Shown here one piece after another: positions 1-12,139 of a stretch of DNA of 64,000 nucleotides. The position numbers and the translations under genes are program-made. The stretch's first letter is position 1, and each line of letters opens with the position of its first letter. Below the pieces are notes generated by a model. It ran no database searches and was not told the DNA's origin. It worked only from the letters and a program-made list of their open reading frames with translations. Origin of the DNA: Phyto melanocephala (Eukaryota > Arthropoda > Insecta > Diptera > Rhinophoridae). Location: NCBI GenBank assembly GCA_941918925.1, contig OW799233.1:177971235-178035234 (forward strand). The letters are read 5' to 3'.

Positions 1-1055
1 GGTATGGCCTGTTCTTATTGTGTTTGTGTAACTAGTTTTTTGCCTTTTCGATTTTTTCACTCAAAATCCTTTACCAACTTTGCCAGATTAGGATTATTTG
101 TTTTTTTTTTCATATTTTCTGCAAGGTGTTGTAGGATTTCAGGTTTTCTTTTTAAGCAAACTAATATTTTTTTAATAATTATCCTTAGATTATTAAATAA
201 ACTCTACATATTTTCTAGCTTTGTTCTCTAACAAATGTTGTTTTTTATTAGTGCTCGAGCATTAGTTCTGCTGTGGGTATAAATGGTTTTTTGCTCGAAT
301 GGTTTTGGCTACTGTAAAATCCATTTACATTGTAAATGAAGAAAAGAAAGCAAAACGTTTCAATCTTTTTGATCTATTTCGGCAAATGGAAACTTGCCTT
401 GTATTGTTGTTTTTGTTGCTTTAACATTTTCAGGTAGCACTTGAAATTAGTTACGACATACTAAATTACTATCGCAGGAAGACTTCAAACATGCATACCT
501 ACACATAGGCATCATTAAAATAACAATTACACGGTTTGGTTTAAATGCATTTTAACAAAAATTTCCACTGAACTCATATACATAACAATAGCTAAATGCA
601 TTTGTTTAATAAATGAAATAATTTAAACAAAAATTTTAAATTGTTGGTGATCACCATGATTTATTTGACATTTACAACAATAAACGTTCGGTTGACTGTA
701 ACGTTCATTATGCCAAAGTCAAAGGCCCCCATTATTTTAAAATTCTCTAACAGTTTATATTCGTTTTATTGATCAGTGGTTTGTTGGACGCGGCGACATG
801 TGTAAATTAGATAAAAGATTTGATGAAGAACAATTTGAAATTTATGGTTTAGTTTTATAATTTATTTGTAATAATTGTACATTTGTCACATTCTGCAATG
901 CGTGAGTATTTATATTCATATCAAAACACTATAATTAATTTTAGACTAAACTTAAGGTCATTATATAAATGTGCTTTAAATTATGACACGTTCTTTCGTA
1001 TAGTTGCAAACATATTGATCATTATGGAAAATGAGTTGTTATTTGTATCTAAATA
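1..1055. other. AT-rich non-coding DNA
   Basis: I see no convincing gene or repeat boundary here. Reading frames are short and T-rich, and no motif from a known protein family appears in any frame. Confidence 0.5.
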
Positions 1056-1350
1056 CAGTGGAATCTCGTGTTACGGAAATTGCTCTCAAGCGGAAAATAA
1101 TTTCGGCCACTGTTAGCCTATCACGGCAATGATGTATAAGAAAAGCATTGCAATAACTTGTCCTTGAGCGGACACGGACACCCGCTTGACAAAAACAAAT
1201 TTTTTACGGAGATTTTGTTTATTTCTGTCCGATATTTTTGTATCATAATTTTTAGATAAGTTGAGACTCTTTTAATTTGCTCGCCGCAACATCGCCCAGT
1301 TACTAGATGCATTGGCGTAACTAGACCATTCTGGGGGTGCAATGCCCCAC
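1056..1350 (+). repeat. possible pogo/Tigger-like remnant
   Basis: The segment opens with TA followed by CAGTGGAATCTCGTGTTACG. This has the general form of pogo/Tigger terminal repeats, which begin CAGT and soon show a CTCG core. More 'AGCGGA' type motifs follow to about 1180. No matching right terminus or transposase was found, so the boundaries are guesses. Confidence 0.2.
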
Positions 1351-1649
1351 AGGATTGTTCTTGCTCTCTCCAGAATTCATATAATTTTCATATAAAATTA
1401 AATGCGCCATTGACGTGAGTTGTTGAAATCTGTTTCTGAAAAATCTGTCTTTTAAAATTTTTCTGTTTTTTACCGGTTTCCTTTAATTTTGTCGGTTTTC
1501 GAATTCTTCGAGAAACCGGTTTTTTTATACCAATAATGTCGAATAGTTTTGTTCTCTTAAAAATATATGTCCTAATCCATATAAACAACTTTTGTATGAA
1601 ACTTTCCTAAGCTCTCTTTAGAAATTACTTTCGCCTTCAACACACTCGA

Positions 1650-2560
1650 AAATTACACAACTTTTCCTTCATAGTGTATAAAGAGTTTATTTTGTTTTTG
1701 TTTCTCCATGAAGTATGTAATTTCTGAAAGCTTATAAATAGGGTAGACAATTGAGAAAAGTCCGTTCGTTGGTGTGTTGGTTGAAATCAAATTTTAAAGC
1801 TCTCGCATATTGCCCAGACTGCAGACTTGTAGTAGAAATCATTTGGAAATATTCGGCAATCAATTTCTGAGATATGAGCAACTAAACACGACTGAATCTG
1901 TTTTCCCGCCTCATTTACTACAAAAATTAGTCCTTTTTAGTCCCAGAAATATTTATCGACACATTTGTTACTACTAATAGATATTATTTGCGTTTAGGCG
2001 AAAATAATGGACAAATCGGTTATTAATCGGCAAGTTTCTCAAGCATCTTAATAATTTTTGAACACGCTGGTGACACCAAAAAAGAAGTCGTAGCCTTCAA
2101 ACCGCGTTTTGCGGCTTTTAGGTAAATAAGGGGTCATTAACTGAAAGCTCTTGACCAGCGGAATAAAAGACATAAAAATATGTAAATCCATAATGGGTGC
2201 CATGGTAAAAATACGTACAATAAATTTATAAATGGGTCAAATTTAGTACATAAAAATAGAAAAAAATAAGGGTCAAATATAGAAATATCGGATTTGTCCC
2301 TACAATTTTAAATGAAAGAGCTTGACTAGTAAAATGCAGTGACCTATGGAAAAAGTTAAATTAAAGATAGTGTCCAAACGAAATGGATTATTTTTTCCAA
2401 ACCCCACAATATGGGTATCGGGGAAATCGCTTTAATTATAGTTTACAAATAACTATATAATAATTCAAAATTAAAAATGGCATCTGAAAAAATAAAGCAA
2501 ATAACATTAAAGATGAATTCTGAAAAATCTGGTACATTTTAGTGTGATATTTAATATTTA
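1650..2560 (+). repeat. decayed TATACCC-family repeat, long form
   Basis: The block resembles the 5' part of the TATACCC repeat: a segment near 1715 reading like 'tttctgaaagcttataaatag', a degraded GTCCGTTCGTTGG part near 1760, and 'tctgagatatgagcaa' near 1866. After this it continues into interior sequence (for example 'aaatgggtcaaatttagtac' near 2230 and the 'aaaatggcatctgaaaaaat' part near 2475). Similar interior sequence is seen at 16.5-17.1 kb and 52.3-53.0 kb. No open frame survives. Confidence 0.6.
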
Positions 2561-4922
2561 AGAATTTTAACAAGGTTCGTCCTGAATCAAATTAAATCCA
2601 TAGTGTTAAAAGCTAAAACAACTTAATAAAAACTATTACAATAATATTCCTCTTAATAATCTACCGTTGATGTTCATACATATATTTGAATGAACGTATT
2701 GATTAAAAGTACTATTTAGTAAAAATTGCTAATTTTATAAGCGAAATACCTCAGTTTATCAAAAACAAGAACAATAAATGACATAAACAATTTTTTTCTA
2801 ATTTTCTCATAAATCCCATTTAATTGGAAGATGATGAATAAAGCCCCTGTTCATTTTTGCTGTGTGTCAACAAAATCATTTGCATTTTAATCAACAGCAA
2901 ACTGTATCTCGTATTCATTACATTTTGTTGGTTTATTGTTGGATAATTTGCTTTACTTGCTTTTTTAATTCCATGTCCTTGATCCTTATTCGTATAAACA
3001 TGGACGCCATAAAGCGAACATTCTACACTGTATTCTTTTTTATAATGATTTCTGTTTTCTTGCAACGACAATTTATAGTCTTCAACCACCACACACTACT
3101 CTAATCGAAATGACACACAAACTCCTAGTTATTTCGATGAGTTCGAAAGTTGTTAAATTTGAATCATTTGTCGTGCTCATAAGCGTAAAGTGGTGGCATT
3201 ATTTGTAGCAATCAAATGCTGATGATGTTCGCTGATCACATTTAATTGCAAGGATGCCAAAAAATAAACAAGAACAACAACTACATCAGCAGCCATAAGC
3301 GTACGTATTCTTAAATGGGGGTTGATTTTTCATACCACTACAAATAAATTTCAACTGATGTACGTTGTTGCCATATAGTTACTTATTACCATTATTAAAA
3401 GGCACACGCGGCTAAGACAAATACAACAGCAACAACAAAAATAATGAATTTTTAAGTAGAATGAGGAGTAGATACAAGTAATGTCGCTGCATGAACTCAA
3501 CTGAAATTATTTAAATGGCGAATAATAATGGCAGCGGGAAACAAACAATCGCAGATTATAATGACGAGGGTAATAAAATGTGAATTGCGTTGTCATTGTG
3601 CTTCTTTATTGTTCATTGACGACGTTGTTGTTGTAGATTATTTTTTGCTTTTTAACGGTAGTCTATGGCTTCTGCTTTATTTCTTGCCAGGATTTTTTGT
3701 CCTTATGTGCAATGAGCCTGTGTGTTTGTATTTGTGTATGTGTGCAAGTGCGGATGTAGTAAATTTTTGCGGAATGTTTTCGAAATCAGATGACAATGTA
3801 ATAGAGAACGTATAAAAATTGTAACTGATATAAAAATTAAAGGAAGAAATTAGAAAAAATATGTGATATTGGTACAGTGGGATTGGATTAAACGAGATTT
3901 GAAACGTCTATTGAAAATTTGAATAAACTTTCATAAAAAAAATATCTATAAAATATTGAAATAATTAAGAGATTCCCAGCCATAATATTAGTATCCATTG
4001 ACTATTTTTTTTTCAATTACGTTTTACAAAAATTTAATGCAATGGGGTTTGATATGGGTAATAAATTAAGACTACTCTATAACTAAATTGGGTAAAACTA
4101 ATTGGTAAATTAGATGTGTTTCATAAATAAACGAATTAATTAAATCAAAATTTTGTAAACGTTGGTTCTTTGTTAAAACTAAAATCATAGTAAAACTGCG
4201 TTCAAATCTTTAATTCAGTTACACCAAATTGATTTCGATAATCCGGTGTCTGAACATGCAGAGAAAAAACGTTGTTGAGGTGATCATAATCTAAATGCTA
4301 TAACATGGATTGTAATCATTATAGGTACACGTATCATGCAGTTATCATTATATGGTGGCACATTATCACATATAAATATAATATATTTTAATGTGATCAG
4401 AATTAAGGTCCATATAATCATAATATAATACCACACAATCATAAAATATTTATTATCGTAATAACATCTTGCAGAACCATAAATTTATTATAATAAAATT
4501 TTTTTCACATATTTATAAAAAATGAACTACAGGATGTGCTTAAACTCAGCATGGGGCTTAAAAATTTTACAACTTTTTATTTTATATATTTTTTTGTTTT
4601 TGTTCAAATTACATAAGTAACACCTAAAGAATAAATAAGGGAGAGATTCACAACTGAACCAGAATTGTAGAATATTTGTAAATTAGCGATAAATTATTTT
4701 AATTCAAAAAGCCTAAACATTTTAAAGTTAGAATTCCGACCTCTGAAACAATGATTTGCTGCTAAGTTTATCGTCATCATTAACATCACACCGTAAGAGA
4801 TTTTCCGCGAACCCGAACCTTTAATTGTTATGATGTAAAGAAGCTCATTTTCATGGCATGAATGACTTTTAAATTAAGCGGAACTGCAGGTTCTGGTGTT
4901 CTAAAAACTCAAGAGCCATTTA
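2561..4922. other. AT-rich non-coding DNA
   Basis: There is no supported gene. Frames of 80-95 codons at 2820-3104 and 3528-3815 are low-complexity and have no recognizable domain. A patch at about 4256-4500 has dense ATCATAAT-like words and a 'cagagaaaaaac' start, and may be an old relative of the MITE at 28.9 kb. Confidence 0.45.
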
Positions 4923-5303
4923 AGGCCAGTTTAGACTATAATACAAGTCGTACAACATGTCAAAAATTCGTGTAGAATGAACAAAGTAGAATACTGTAAA
5001 AGCAAATTGTAATCGGTAAAAGAAAACACAAGAAAAATACGGATGAAAATTTGACAAGCGGACCGTATTTTTTCTTTTTATAAATCGTTTTAAAAAATTT
5101 AAAACCTCTTTAGATCAGAGGTGTATTTTTATGTAGTCATTGGCAAACACATTAAGGTAGTGCTAGCAATTCTACAACAATTACAAAAACAACATGTATA
5201 TTTTTTGATTTTGTTACACAGCGTAGAAGAAAATGGTTTGTTGTTTCTGTAGTTTTTAAAGAACTACAAACACCATAAGTTGTTTAATTTATTAAACACA
5301 TAT

Positions 5304-5410
5304 GGGTGATTCACAAGGTGTCTTATCACGTCATATTGTTCTAAAATTTTACAATGGTTTAAAAATGTTGTTGTTGCTTTTCAAACAAAAAGTGTCTTAT
5401 AATAATAGAA
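5304..5410. repeat. MITE-like segment, GGTGATTCACAAG type
   Basis: It begins GGGTGATTCACAAGGTGTCT. The terminal inverted repeats of the split MITE at 39215-40261 are similar in sequence. The right edge is uncertain. Confidence 0.35.
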
Positions 5411-5713
5411 CTTTGTACGCTATGTTTATTGTTCTGTCGTATTTAATAAGCAGAGACCTGTGCTAAACGACTAAGCTGGCTAAGCCAAGCCGCAATAGTT
5501 TTTGTAAGCCGTCGCCGTTCATTATATAATTTTATCGGGCCGACATCCAAATTTAGGCGCAGTTGCTAATTTTTGATAACAAATCACTGGCGGCGTCAAA
5601 TAAGATCGGCAAAGGACTCTGCTGTTTTTGTTTGTCAAACAAAATTTAATTTATTTGTTTTTTTTTATTTTTTTTTACTTGTTTTTGGCATTATAAAAGA
5701 AAAAATTTATTTT

Positions 5714-6503
5714 TATACCCTTCACCTGTGGTGCACAAGGGTATATATAGCTTTGTCATTCCGTTTGTAATTTCTACAATTTTCATTTCCGACCCCATAA
5801 AGTATATATTTTCTGAAAGCTTATGAATAGAGGAGTCGATTAAGCCCTGACCGTCTGTCCGTCTGTCCGTCTATCCGTCTGTCCGTCTGCCCGTCTGTCC
5901 GTGTGTTGGTTGAAATCAACTTTTAGAAGCAACTATATGTTCCTCAGATCTGTATATGGTATCAATCTCTTGGAAATATCCAGGAATGAATCGCTATTGA
6001 AATTCAGCACAATCGCCCCATAACTTTCTGAGATATGAGCAAAAAACCACGACCACCTCGTTTTTTTTCACAATTACAACAACAACATACATACATACAT
6101 ACATGTAAAAAACATACCAAACAAAAAAAAATTACAAAAAAAAAAATATTAAAAATAAGAAAAAAAATAATAAAAAAAACTACAAAAAAAAAATTTTAAA
6201 AAAATTTTAAAAAAAATTTTAAAAAATTTTTTAAAAATTTTTCTAAAAAAATTTTTTAAAAAAATTTAAAAAATATTTAAAAAAAATATAAAAAAAATAA
6301 TAAAATATAAATAATATATTAAATAAAATAAAATAAAATTTTTTTGGCTCAGCTGGGATTCGATGCCACATTTATTCTAACGTGTACGTATGCACGTATT
6401 TTATATGGGATGAATGGTGATACAAACAATTGTTATTGCATGACTACACGTTGTGAAGGGTATATAAGATTCGGCACGGCCGAATATAGCACTGTTACTT
6501 GTT
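5714..6503 (+). repeat. TATACCC-family interspersed repeat, copy 1
   Basis: This is a full-length copy. It opens TATACCCTTCACCTGTGG and contains an expanded GTCTGTCC tandem run (about 5850-5902). It continues through a 'tgagatatgagcaaaaaacc' block, CATACATA repeats and a long A/T homopolymer-rich core. Next comes the conserved GGCTCAGCTGGGATTCGATG segment (6346-6365). It ends in GTGAAGGGTATATAAGATTC, a CGGCACGGCCG hairpin and ACTTGTT. The ends carry short inverted repeats, TATACCCTTCAC against GTGAAGGGTATA. It lies inside the Harbinger-like element, so it probably inserted later. No coding capacity is seen and the family name is not known to me. Confidence 0.8.
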
Positions 6504-6556
6504 ATAATTGTTTTACATCAGCTGATTTAAATTCAAAATAGCACACTTAATTATGA

Positions 6557-6635
6557 GGGGTTGTTCACAATAGTCTTAATTTTTCATGCTATTATTATAG
6601 GACATATGATTTAATGACACTATTGTGAATCTCCC
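6557..6635. mobile_element. 79-bp MITE with TTCACAATAGT ends
   Basis: The left end reads GGGGTTGTTCACAATAGTCT. The complement of the right end reads GGGAGATTCACAATAGTGTC. This makes a compact inverted-repeat unit within the Harbinger-like element. Confidence 0.45.
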
Positions 6636-6993
6636 AATTCAAAAACAAAAGAAAACGAATAAAACTAAAATTTTATCTTTGTAAAAAACGAAAAACACCT
6701 TATTTAATTTAAAAGAAGATACTCTTTATTATTTTTTGTACTTGCGATTATAAGTTTTTGTGTTAATTAGATACTTACTTTATTTGTTTTTCTAAATCGT
6801 TCTACTTTGTTTCCACTTTACACTAATAGTGTAAACGCAAAAAAACTTACATTATACTTTTGCTCACATTTTCTTGAGTATGGAGAGAATTTCATCACAT
6901 TTTGCTTCTACAAAATCTAATTGAAGTCGTACGACTTGTATTATAGTCTAAACTGGCCTTTATCAATATCAATTGCATGACATTAGGTCTGCA

Positions 6994-7310
6994 GTTTGGT
7001 GTGGCATCTGAAAATATCGGCCTTATTTCTTTGAACATGAAGATCGAAATGCTGTAACAGTAAATCGTGAGCGGTATCGGTTTATGATGGAACTTTTATG
7101 TAAAATATTTGAAAAGCGAATAATTGCTTAGAAATTCGGAAAATAATTGGCCAACGTATTTGCCAGAATTGTCACTATTTTCTCTGAAGTTATTTGAATG
7201 AGCGATTATATAGGAGCAAGCATGAATCAATCGTTGAAGACCAATATTTTGGAAAATGCTCTGAAAGAAGCCCATCGTTTCAAAGCTAAGAATATGGGTC
7301 ATTCAAATTA
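6994..7310 (+). pseudogene. mariner-like transposase fragment
   Basis: The + strand from 6994 reads VWCGI-stop-KYRPYFFEHEDRN and then AVTVNRERYRFMM. This is the block between the first and second catalytic aspartates of DD41D/mariner-type transposases (usual form VWCGFWAGGIIGPYFF, then VTVNGERYR). Further on, frame-shifted text near 7115-7170 reads like NSENNWPTYLPELSLF, a decayed version of the NGDVNWPPRSxDLTP segment. Stops and frameshifts make it dead. It abuts the Harbinger-like element on its left. Confidence 0.7.
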
Positions 7311-10300
7311 CATTACTTTCTAACTCGTATGGAAAAATAATTTTAATTTTGTATATTCTATATAAAAGATTTTTTTATAACGTGAATACAAATCAAACTT
7401 TTAAATTCATAAAAATAATTTAGCAGAATTTAGCGAAGAATAATCGAAAGAAAAAATTTGTAAAGGCTATCGTAACTTAATTGCACCGGTGAAATAATCA
7501 CCTAATATTTTTTTGTCATTTGTTGTTTTAAATGTTTATAAATATAAGCATCAACAGAAATCATACTCTGTTTGCTGTAATAGTTTTTTGAATCATATTA
7601 TATTTGAGGACAAACATAAAAAGTAAATATTAGACAATGCAATTCAAACAAACATTTTGTTATCTCGACAAATTAATGTTTTAAAAAATAAAAATTGCTA
7701 AAAAAAATTTTTAATTACCATAAAGATTTAGTGATTAGTGATAAGAATGCATTAGTTTATCAAGTGCAGTTTAATGGGCGATTAAATAACGCCGGATAAA
7801 TTAGCGAATTAAAAAAAAATATTAGCTACTATATAACTATTAAATTTTTTTAAATTTTTTTTTCTTAAAAATCCAAGCCCACTGTTCAATTTAAAACATC
7901 TCCACCACCTAATAATTCACCCCTTTTTGTCTCTAGTTTAGAACAAAACAACCAATTTAACGAGGTCTCAGTAATTTTCTCAGTTTTCCTTTTATCGTTT
8001 GCAGCGCAATGAACAAAAAAAATGTATTTAATTCATTTGCCATTTATTATAAAAGAAATAACAAGGCAATCAAGCAACAATATAACAATTCATTTATTTT
8101 ATGACTGCCAAAAATACACTCACACAAACCAAAAAATCAGAAGAAGTTAAAATTACAGTTAAATGGAATATGTACAAAAGAAGTGAACAGAAAATGGCGT
8201 CTTCTAATAGACTTGACTAGTATGAATTGATGATGTGGCTTTAGTTTCACGCAGACAAATAATGATGATAACGATGACCGGAGAACGGAAGTCAACAAAC
8301 AGTAAAGTAAGAATTAAAAAAAGGGAGACAGATCTATTAGCAAACGAAAACGCAGTAGTAAGTAAAGCGTTAATTCCCAGGGACCGTTTTATAGTGTAAG
8401 TATGTACGTGTCCAATTTGAGGGTTGTTTAGTTTATTTGTTTTAAATAATGAGATAAAACATACACAAACAACTACAATGACGAAAACAACAAGAACGAA
8501 AATTCGCTGATGGCGTTGGTATTTCGTTTCTTATTAAAATATAAAAGAAAAAAAGTTGAAAAAAAAAGAAAAACTTATATCAAATTTAACGTTAAGTAAA
8601 ACCTGCCGGTGGTCTTTTAATAAATTTGCGAAATCTTTATTGGTTAGTAGGTCATTTGATGGTCATTTATTGTTCTTGATGGAATAGTAACGACAAATAT
8701 TTTTTAAAACTTCACGTTAACTTCGTAATAGAAATTTTCAAAAATAATTGTACCTACAAGTCCACAATAATAATTTTACAACGTGACTTTGGACACTGAC
8801 GTTAAAAAAATCGTTTAAAGGTATTTAATTGCCATAAACTTATATTTTATATTTGAGTAATTTAAAAGTGAATGTAACATTAACAGTAAATTCTTCTGTA
8901 ACTGAAGAAGAAGAAATTAATCTTATCTACTTTTGAATTAAAATATACGCAAAGTGTATTGCTTGTATCAATTTTTTTTTTTTTTTGTATTTTAAAATAT
9001 GGAACGATAGGTCGATGGTAAAAGACTTCTGCCAAAGAGTTTGATATTTTCGATATATTAATAGGAATTAGTATCATTCGAAATACGTGAAACAGGAATG
9101 GAAAATTTAAGCCGCTGTGTTTTTAAATAATTAAGATTATTTTACACTTAATTCATTTTGAGAATAAAATTCTTTAACTAAATAGTTAATTGTATAGTGG
9201 TCGTTAAATTTGTTTTAAGCTTTTATTTACAATTGTTTATTTATTAAAAAAAATTCTCACCCTTACCAGGAATGTGAGGATTATGCCACTTTATATTACA
9301 ATTTAAAATACTGATCCGGGGTAGCTGATGGATTTGTGGTTGTGAAAAATTCATGTTTAATTGATTTTCTGATTTCCCAGTCGACTCTAAATAACATACA
9401 TTCATACATACATACATAAGTGAATATCTGACTACTGCTATACTTTTAATTTTTATTAGCAACCAACCCTTTAAAGGATTTGTTTTTATTACTGTCGTTA
9501 CTGTTAATCAAACCCTCTGCAATGCACAGTGTCACTGATGCATGTTAATCCTTAATAAAAATTTCATATTGTCATTGTAGTTATTGTAATCATTTCAAAT
9601 GACATTAACAATGGAAACAACAATTACAATAACAAGTACAAGTTTCAATTATTAACGAATGTCAAAAGTTTTAAATGTTTTTTTCTCTTTTTAATTTCTA
9701 GTTACATTTTCGTGTATTGCAACAACACAAATGGGCATATTTTTATAATAATTAATAAAAAAAATTTTCCTTTTTGTGTAGATACTAATTGAAACAGATT
9801 TAAAATGGGGTGGATAAGTTGATTGGCGAGAAAGTATCGTTATTAAATGAAACATATGAGTCAATTTTGATTAATAATAAACTGCCTATCATTTGCTTTT
9901 TTTTTTAATTAATTAATTTTAAGGCAAAAACATAAGATTTAATTTTTATGCCTTTGACAGAAATCTGTGGTTTGGCAACAATCGAAATAATTGTTATAAT
10001 TATTTATAAGATTTTTCGCGTAATGATTGAAATCAGGGAGATTTTTTTTAATTTTTTTCTATTTTTTTTACAAAAAAAAAATCAAATTCATGGAAACAAT
10101 GAGATTTTTTTTTTGAGATTTTGTTGGTTCAAAAATGGTAGACAAAAAAACTACTTATGAATAAAAGCCAAAAAAAATGTACAATTATGAAGTGAAACGT
10201 CATCATTTTTAATGAGAAAAAAATCTCAAAAAAGTTAAACTAATAAATTCTTGAAAGTCGAAACCAAGGCATATCCATAAGGTATATGCAACGGCGAATT

Positions 10301-10563
10301 TATACAACAAAGCAACTTTTCATGGGATGTTTTATGTCAAGGCCAATTCGTATATCAGGGATGGAAAAGTTGTTTTTACATAATAAATATATTAAAATTT
10401 GATTAAAAAAAGGATATAATTGTTTGAAACACATTATTAATGACGCAAAAGCAACAAATATACATAAATTTAGCACATTTTTTATCAAAAAAGTACACTC
10501 AAGTTAATTGTTTAATACCGAAACCAAAATCACATTTCCTTTCCCTGCATTAATAAATGAAAT
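7311..10563. other. AT-rich non-coding DNA
   Basis: There is no supported gene. The block at 10261-10310 contains 'accaaggcatatcc' and 'ggcgaattta' words like the small MITE that follows and may be a decayed relative. Otherwise I see only AT-rich sequence and homopolymer runs. Confidence 0.45.
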
Positions 10564-10643
10564 CAAGGCGAATTCAACCAATTTTTTACAAGAAGTTTCA
10601 CAATCAGCTGGGCTGATAATTTCACCTGTATGAATTCGCCTTG
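10564..10643. mobile_element. 80-bp MITE with CAAGGCGAATTCA inverted ends
   Basis: The 13-bp ends CAAGGCGAATTCA and TGAATTCGCCTTG are perfect inverted repeats. The interior has a CAGC(T)G-rich centre and a 'tttcacctg' word that also occurs in similar order near 20290-20340. It is too small to encode anything. Confidence 0.55.
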
Positions 10644-10708
10644 GTCGAAACCCAATTTTTCTAGTTTTTTTTTTTCAATGCCATATTTTATGTTATTTTC
10701 GTTAAATA

Positions 10709-11283
10709 CCATAGACAGACGACAGCGTTAATTTGCATTAAAAATCTTAATTCAAATTAACTTATGAATTATCCCCGTTCCAATGTGTATTTGATATCAC
10801 GTAAGTGCACTAAATCATATTGAACTTAAACTGAATTTAGCAATTTCAATATGGCAACACGGTCGGCAATCAATCAAAAAATTAAAAAATCAAAAATTTA
10901 AAATTAAAATAGATTCGATATGTTGAAATTTTTTCCATATTTTTTGGAATGCCTTTCTGATTAGGTGAAAGTTTTCCTTAATACTGATATCGTCCATCGT
11001 AAGCACGTCACTCTCCCAAAAAGTACTGTTACGGTCCTTTAAAAAAATACCATATACCTACATATGACTTATAATCTCCATGAAAAGTTACCATTAAACC
11101 AACGAATTTCCACATCCATTTCCACAATTTCTGCCATCCCAACTTTTAGCAACATGTTCAGATTTGTGATTGCTAGTGCATTCACAATTTTTACTAAATG
11201 CAAAAACTGTCGTCGGTTACAGAAAAACTTTAATTTGCATTAGTGAGATTCTAATGCAAATTAACGCTGTCGTCTGTCTATGG
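10709..11283. mobile_element. 575-bp TIR element with TA target duplication
   Basis: The first 32 bp (10709-10740, starting CCATAGACAGACGACAGCGT) are the exact reverse complement of 11252-11283. TA flanks both ends (10707-10708 and 11284-11285). A TA duplication fits the Tc1/mariner superfamily. No transposase is encoded. Perfect TIRs suggest a fairly recent insertion, although the TIR sequence does not resemble the mariner ends elsewhere in the window. Confidence 0.75.
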
Positions 11284-11454
11284 TATAAGGTAATTCTTAG
11301 AAGATGTCCTAGAAGCTATTCTAAACCTATCAGTTTAATAAGCCTTTCATAGAAGCTAAGAATAGTAATTATCATATTTGAGCTTGTATTTTGATTAAGG
11401 AGTGCAAATAACGAAAGCGAAACAGGTTTTTACTGATGTCAATCATTTGAATTT

Positions 11455-11680
11455 AGCAAACATGAATTGCAATTCATTTGCAATTCGAATGAATTTGGCA
11501 AATTTAATTGCAATTTATTTTTAATTCATTTGAATTGAATTGATTTTGAATTAATTTAAATGAGTTAGAAAAATTAATTGCAATTCATTTCCAATTCACT
11601 TAAATTAATTCAAATGAACGCAACAAATTAATTTGTTATTCATTTCCAAATTATTTGAATTGAATTGTTTTTGAAAAAAG
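11455..11680. repeat. degenerate AATTGAATT/CAAATGAATT simple-sequence tract
   Basis: About 225 bp consist almost entirely of interspersed GAATT, CAATT and AAATGAATT words in both orientations, giving many short palindromes. It resembles, in style but not exact sequence, the AATTACA-rich interior of the hAT-like MITE at 13.3 kb. It may be a related decayed element. Confidence 0.45.
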
Positions 11681-11721
11681 ACTACTTTAAGTAAATGTAA
11701 AGAAAACCTGCTTAGTGAGGT

Positions 11722-12070
11722 TTGCCATTTCACCATGAGAAGACTAACACAAAGAACAACGCTTGTAAATCATTGGATTACTGTGCAAGCTATTATGACC
11801 AAATTTCGCACTATTTTATTGTGCATAAGCCCACCGACACCGAAAAATACGTACCGAGAAGAGTATTGCTGCTGCCAAGGTCAGTCTCAATGCAGATCCT
11901 GATATATGTATCAATTCGACGGCATTGTAAACAATTGAGCTTGTGTTCTTTGACCACCTAGATTATTTTATGTAAGGACCTCGGTATGTTAACATACAAA
12001 ACAAACGTCGTTTCTTTGGTGAATGGGTTTCAGGAAAGATGAATGAAGATCCATTGTTCTTTCGATAAAT
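11722..12070 (+). pseudogene. mariner-like transposase pseudogene, N-terminal half
   Basis: Translations jumping between frames give mariner text in the expected order. An IMTKFRT-like segment is followed by a TPKNTYREEY-like linker, SVSMQILIYVSIRRHCKQLS, and then KDLGMLTYKTN. Last is FFGEWVSGKMNEDPLFFR, leading to IVFNDES where IVFSDEAHF is expected. This corresponds to the linker, the second helix-turn-helix and the approach to the first catalytic Asp. Several frameshifts and stops make it non-functional. Confidence 0.6.
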
Positions 12071-12139
12071 TGTCTTTAACGACGAATCTTAAAAAATTTG
12101 GAAATTTTTTTTCATGTAAATTTAAACTTCAAAGAATTT

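Larger units (their letters stand above)
4923..6959. mobile_element. non-autonomous PIF/Harbinger-like element
   Basis: Both ends carry the same inverted repeat starting AGGCCAGTTTAGACTATAAT. It is identical over 31 bp (4923-4953 against the complement of 6929-6959). Both sides are flanked by TTA (4920-4922 and 6960-6962). A 3-bp TTA duplication together with a GGCC-type terminus is the usual signature of PIF/Harbinger elements. The 2,037-bp interior has no transposase frame, so the element moved in trans if at all. A TATACCC-family copy (5714-6503) and two small 'ttcacaa' MITE-like units sit inside it. Confidence 0.75.

Noticed and set aside
3528..3815. 95-codon + strand frame
   Set aside because: T/G-rich microsatellite-like translation (VVVD, LLL, CLYLCMC) without domain features.
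4256..4500. Second copy of the 28.9-kb MITE
   Set aside because: Shares only 'agaaaaaac' and ATCATAAT words; termini cannot be aligned with confidence.
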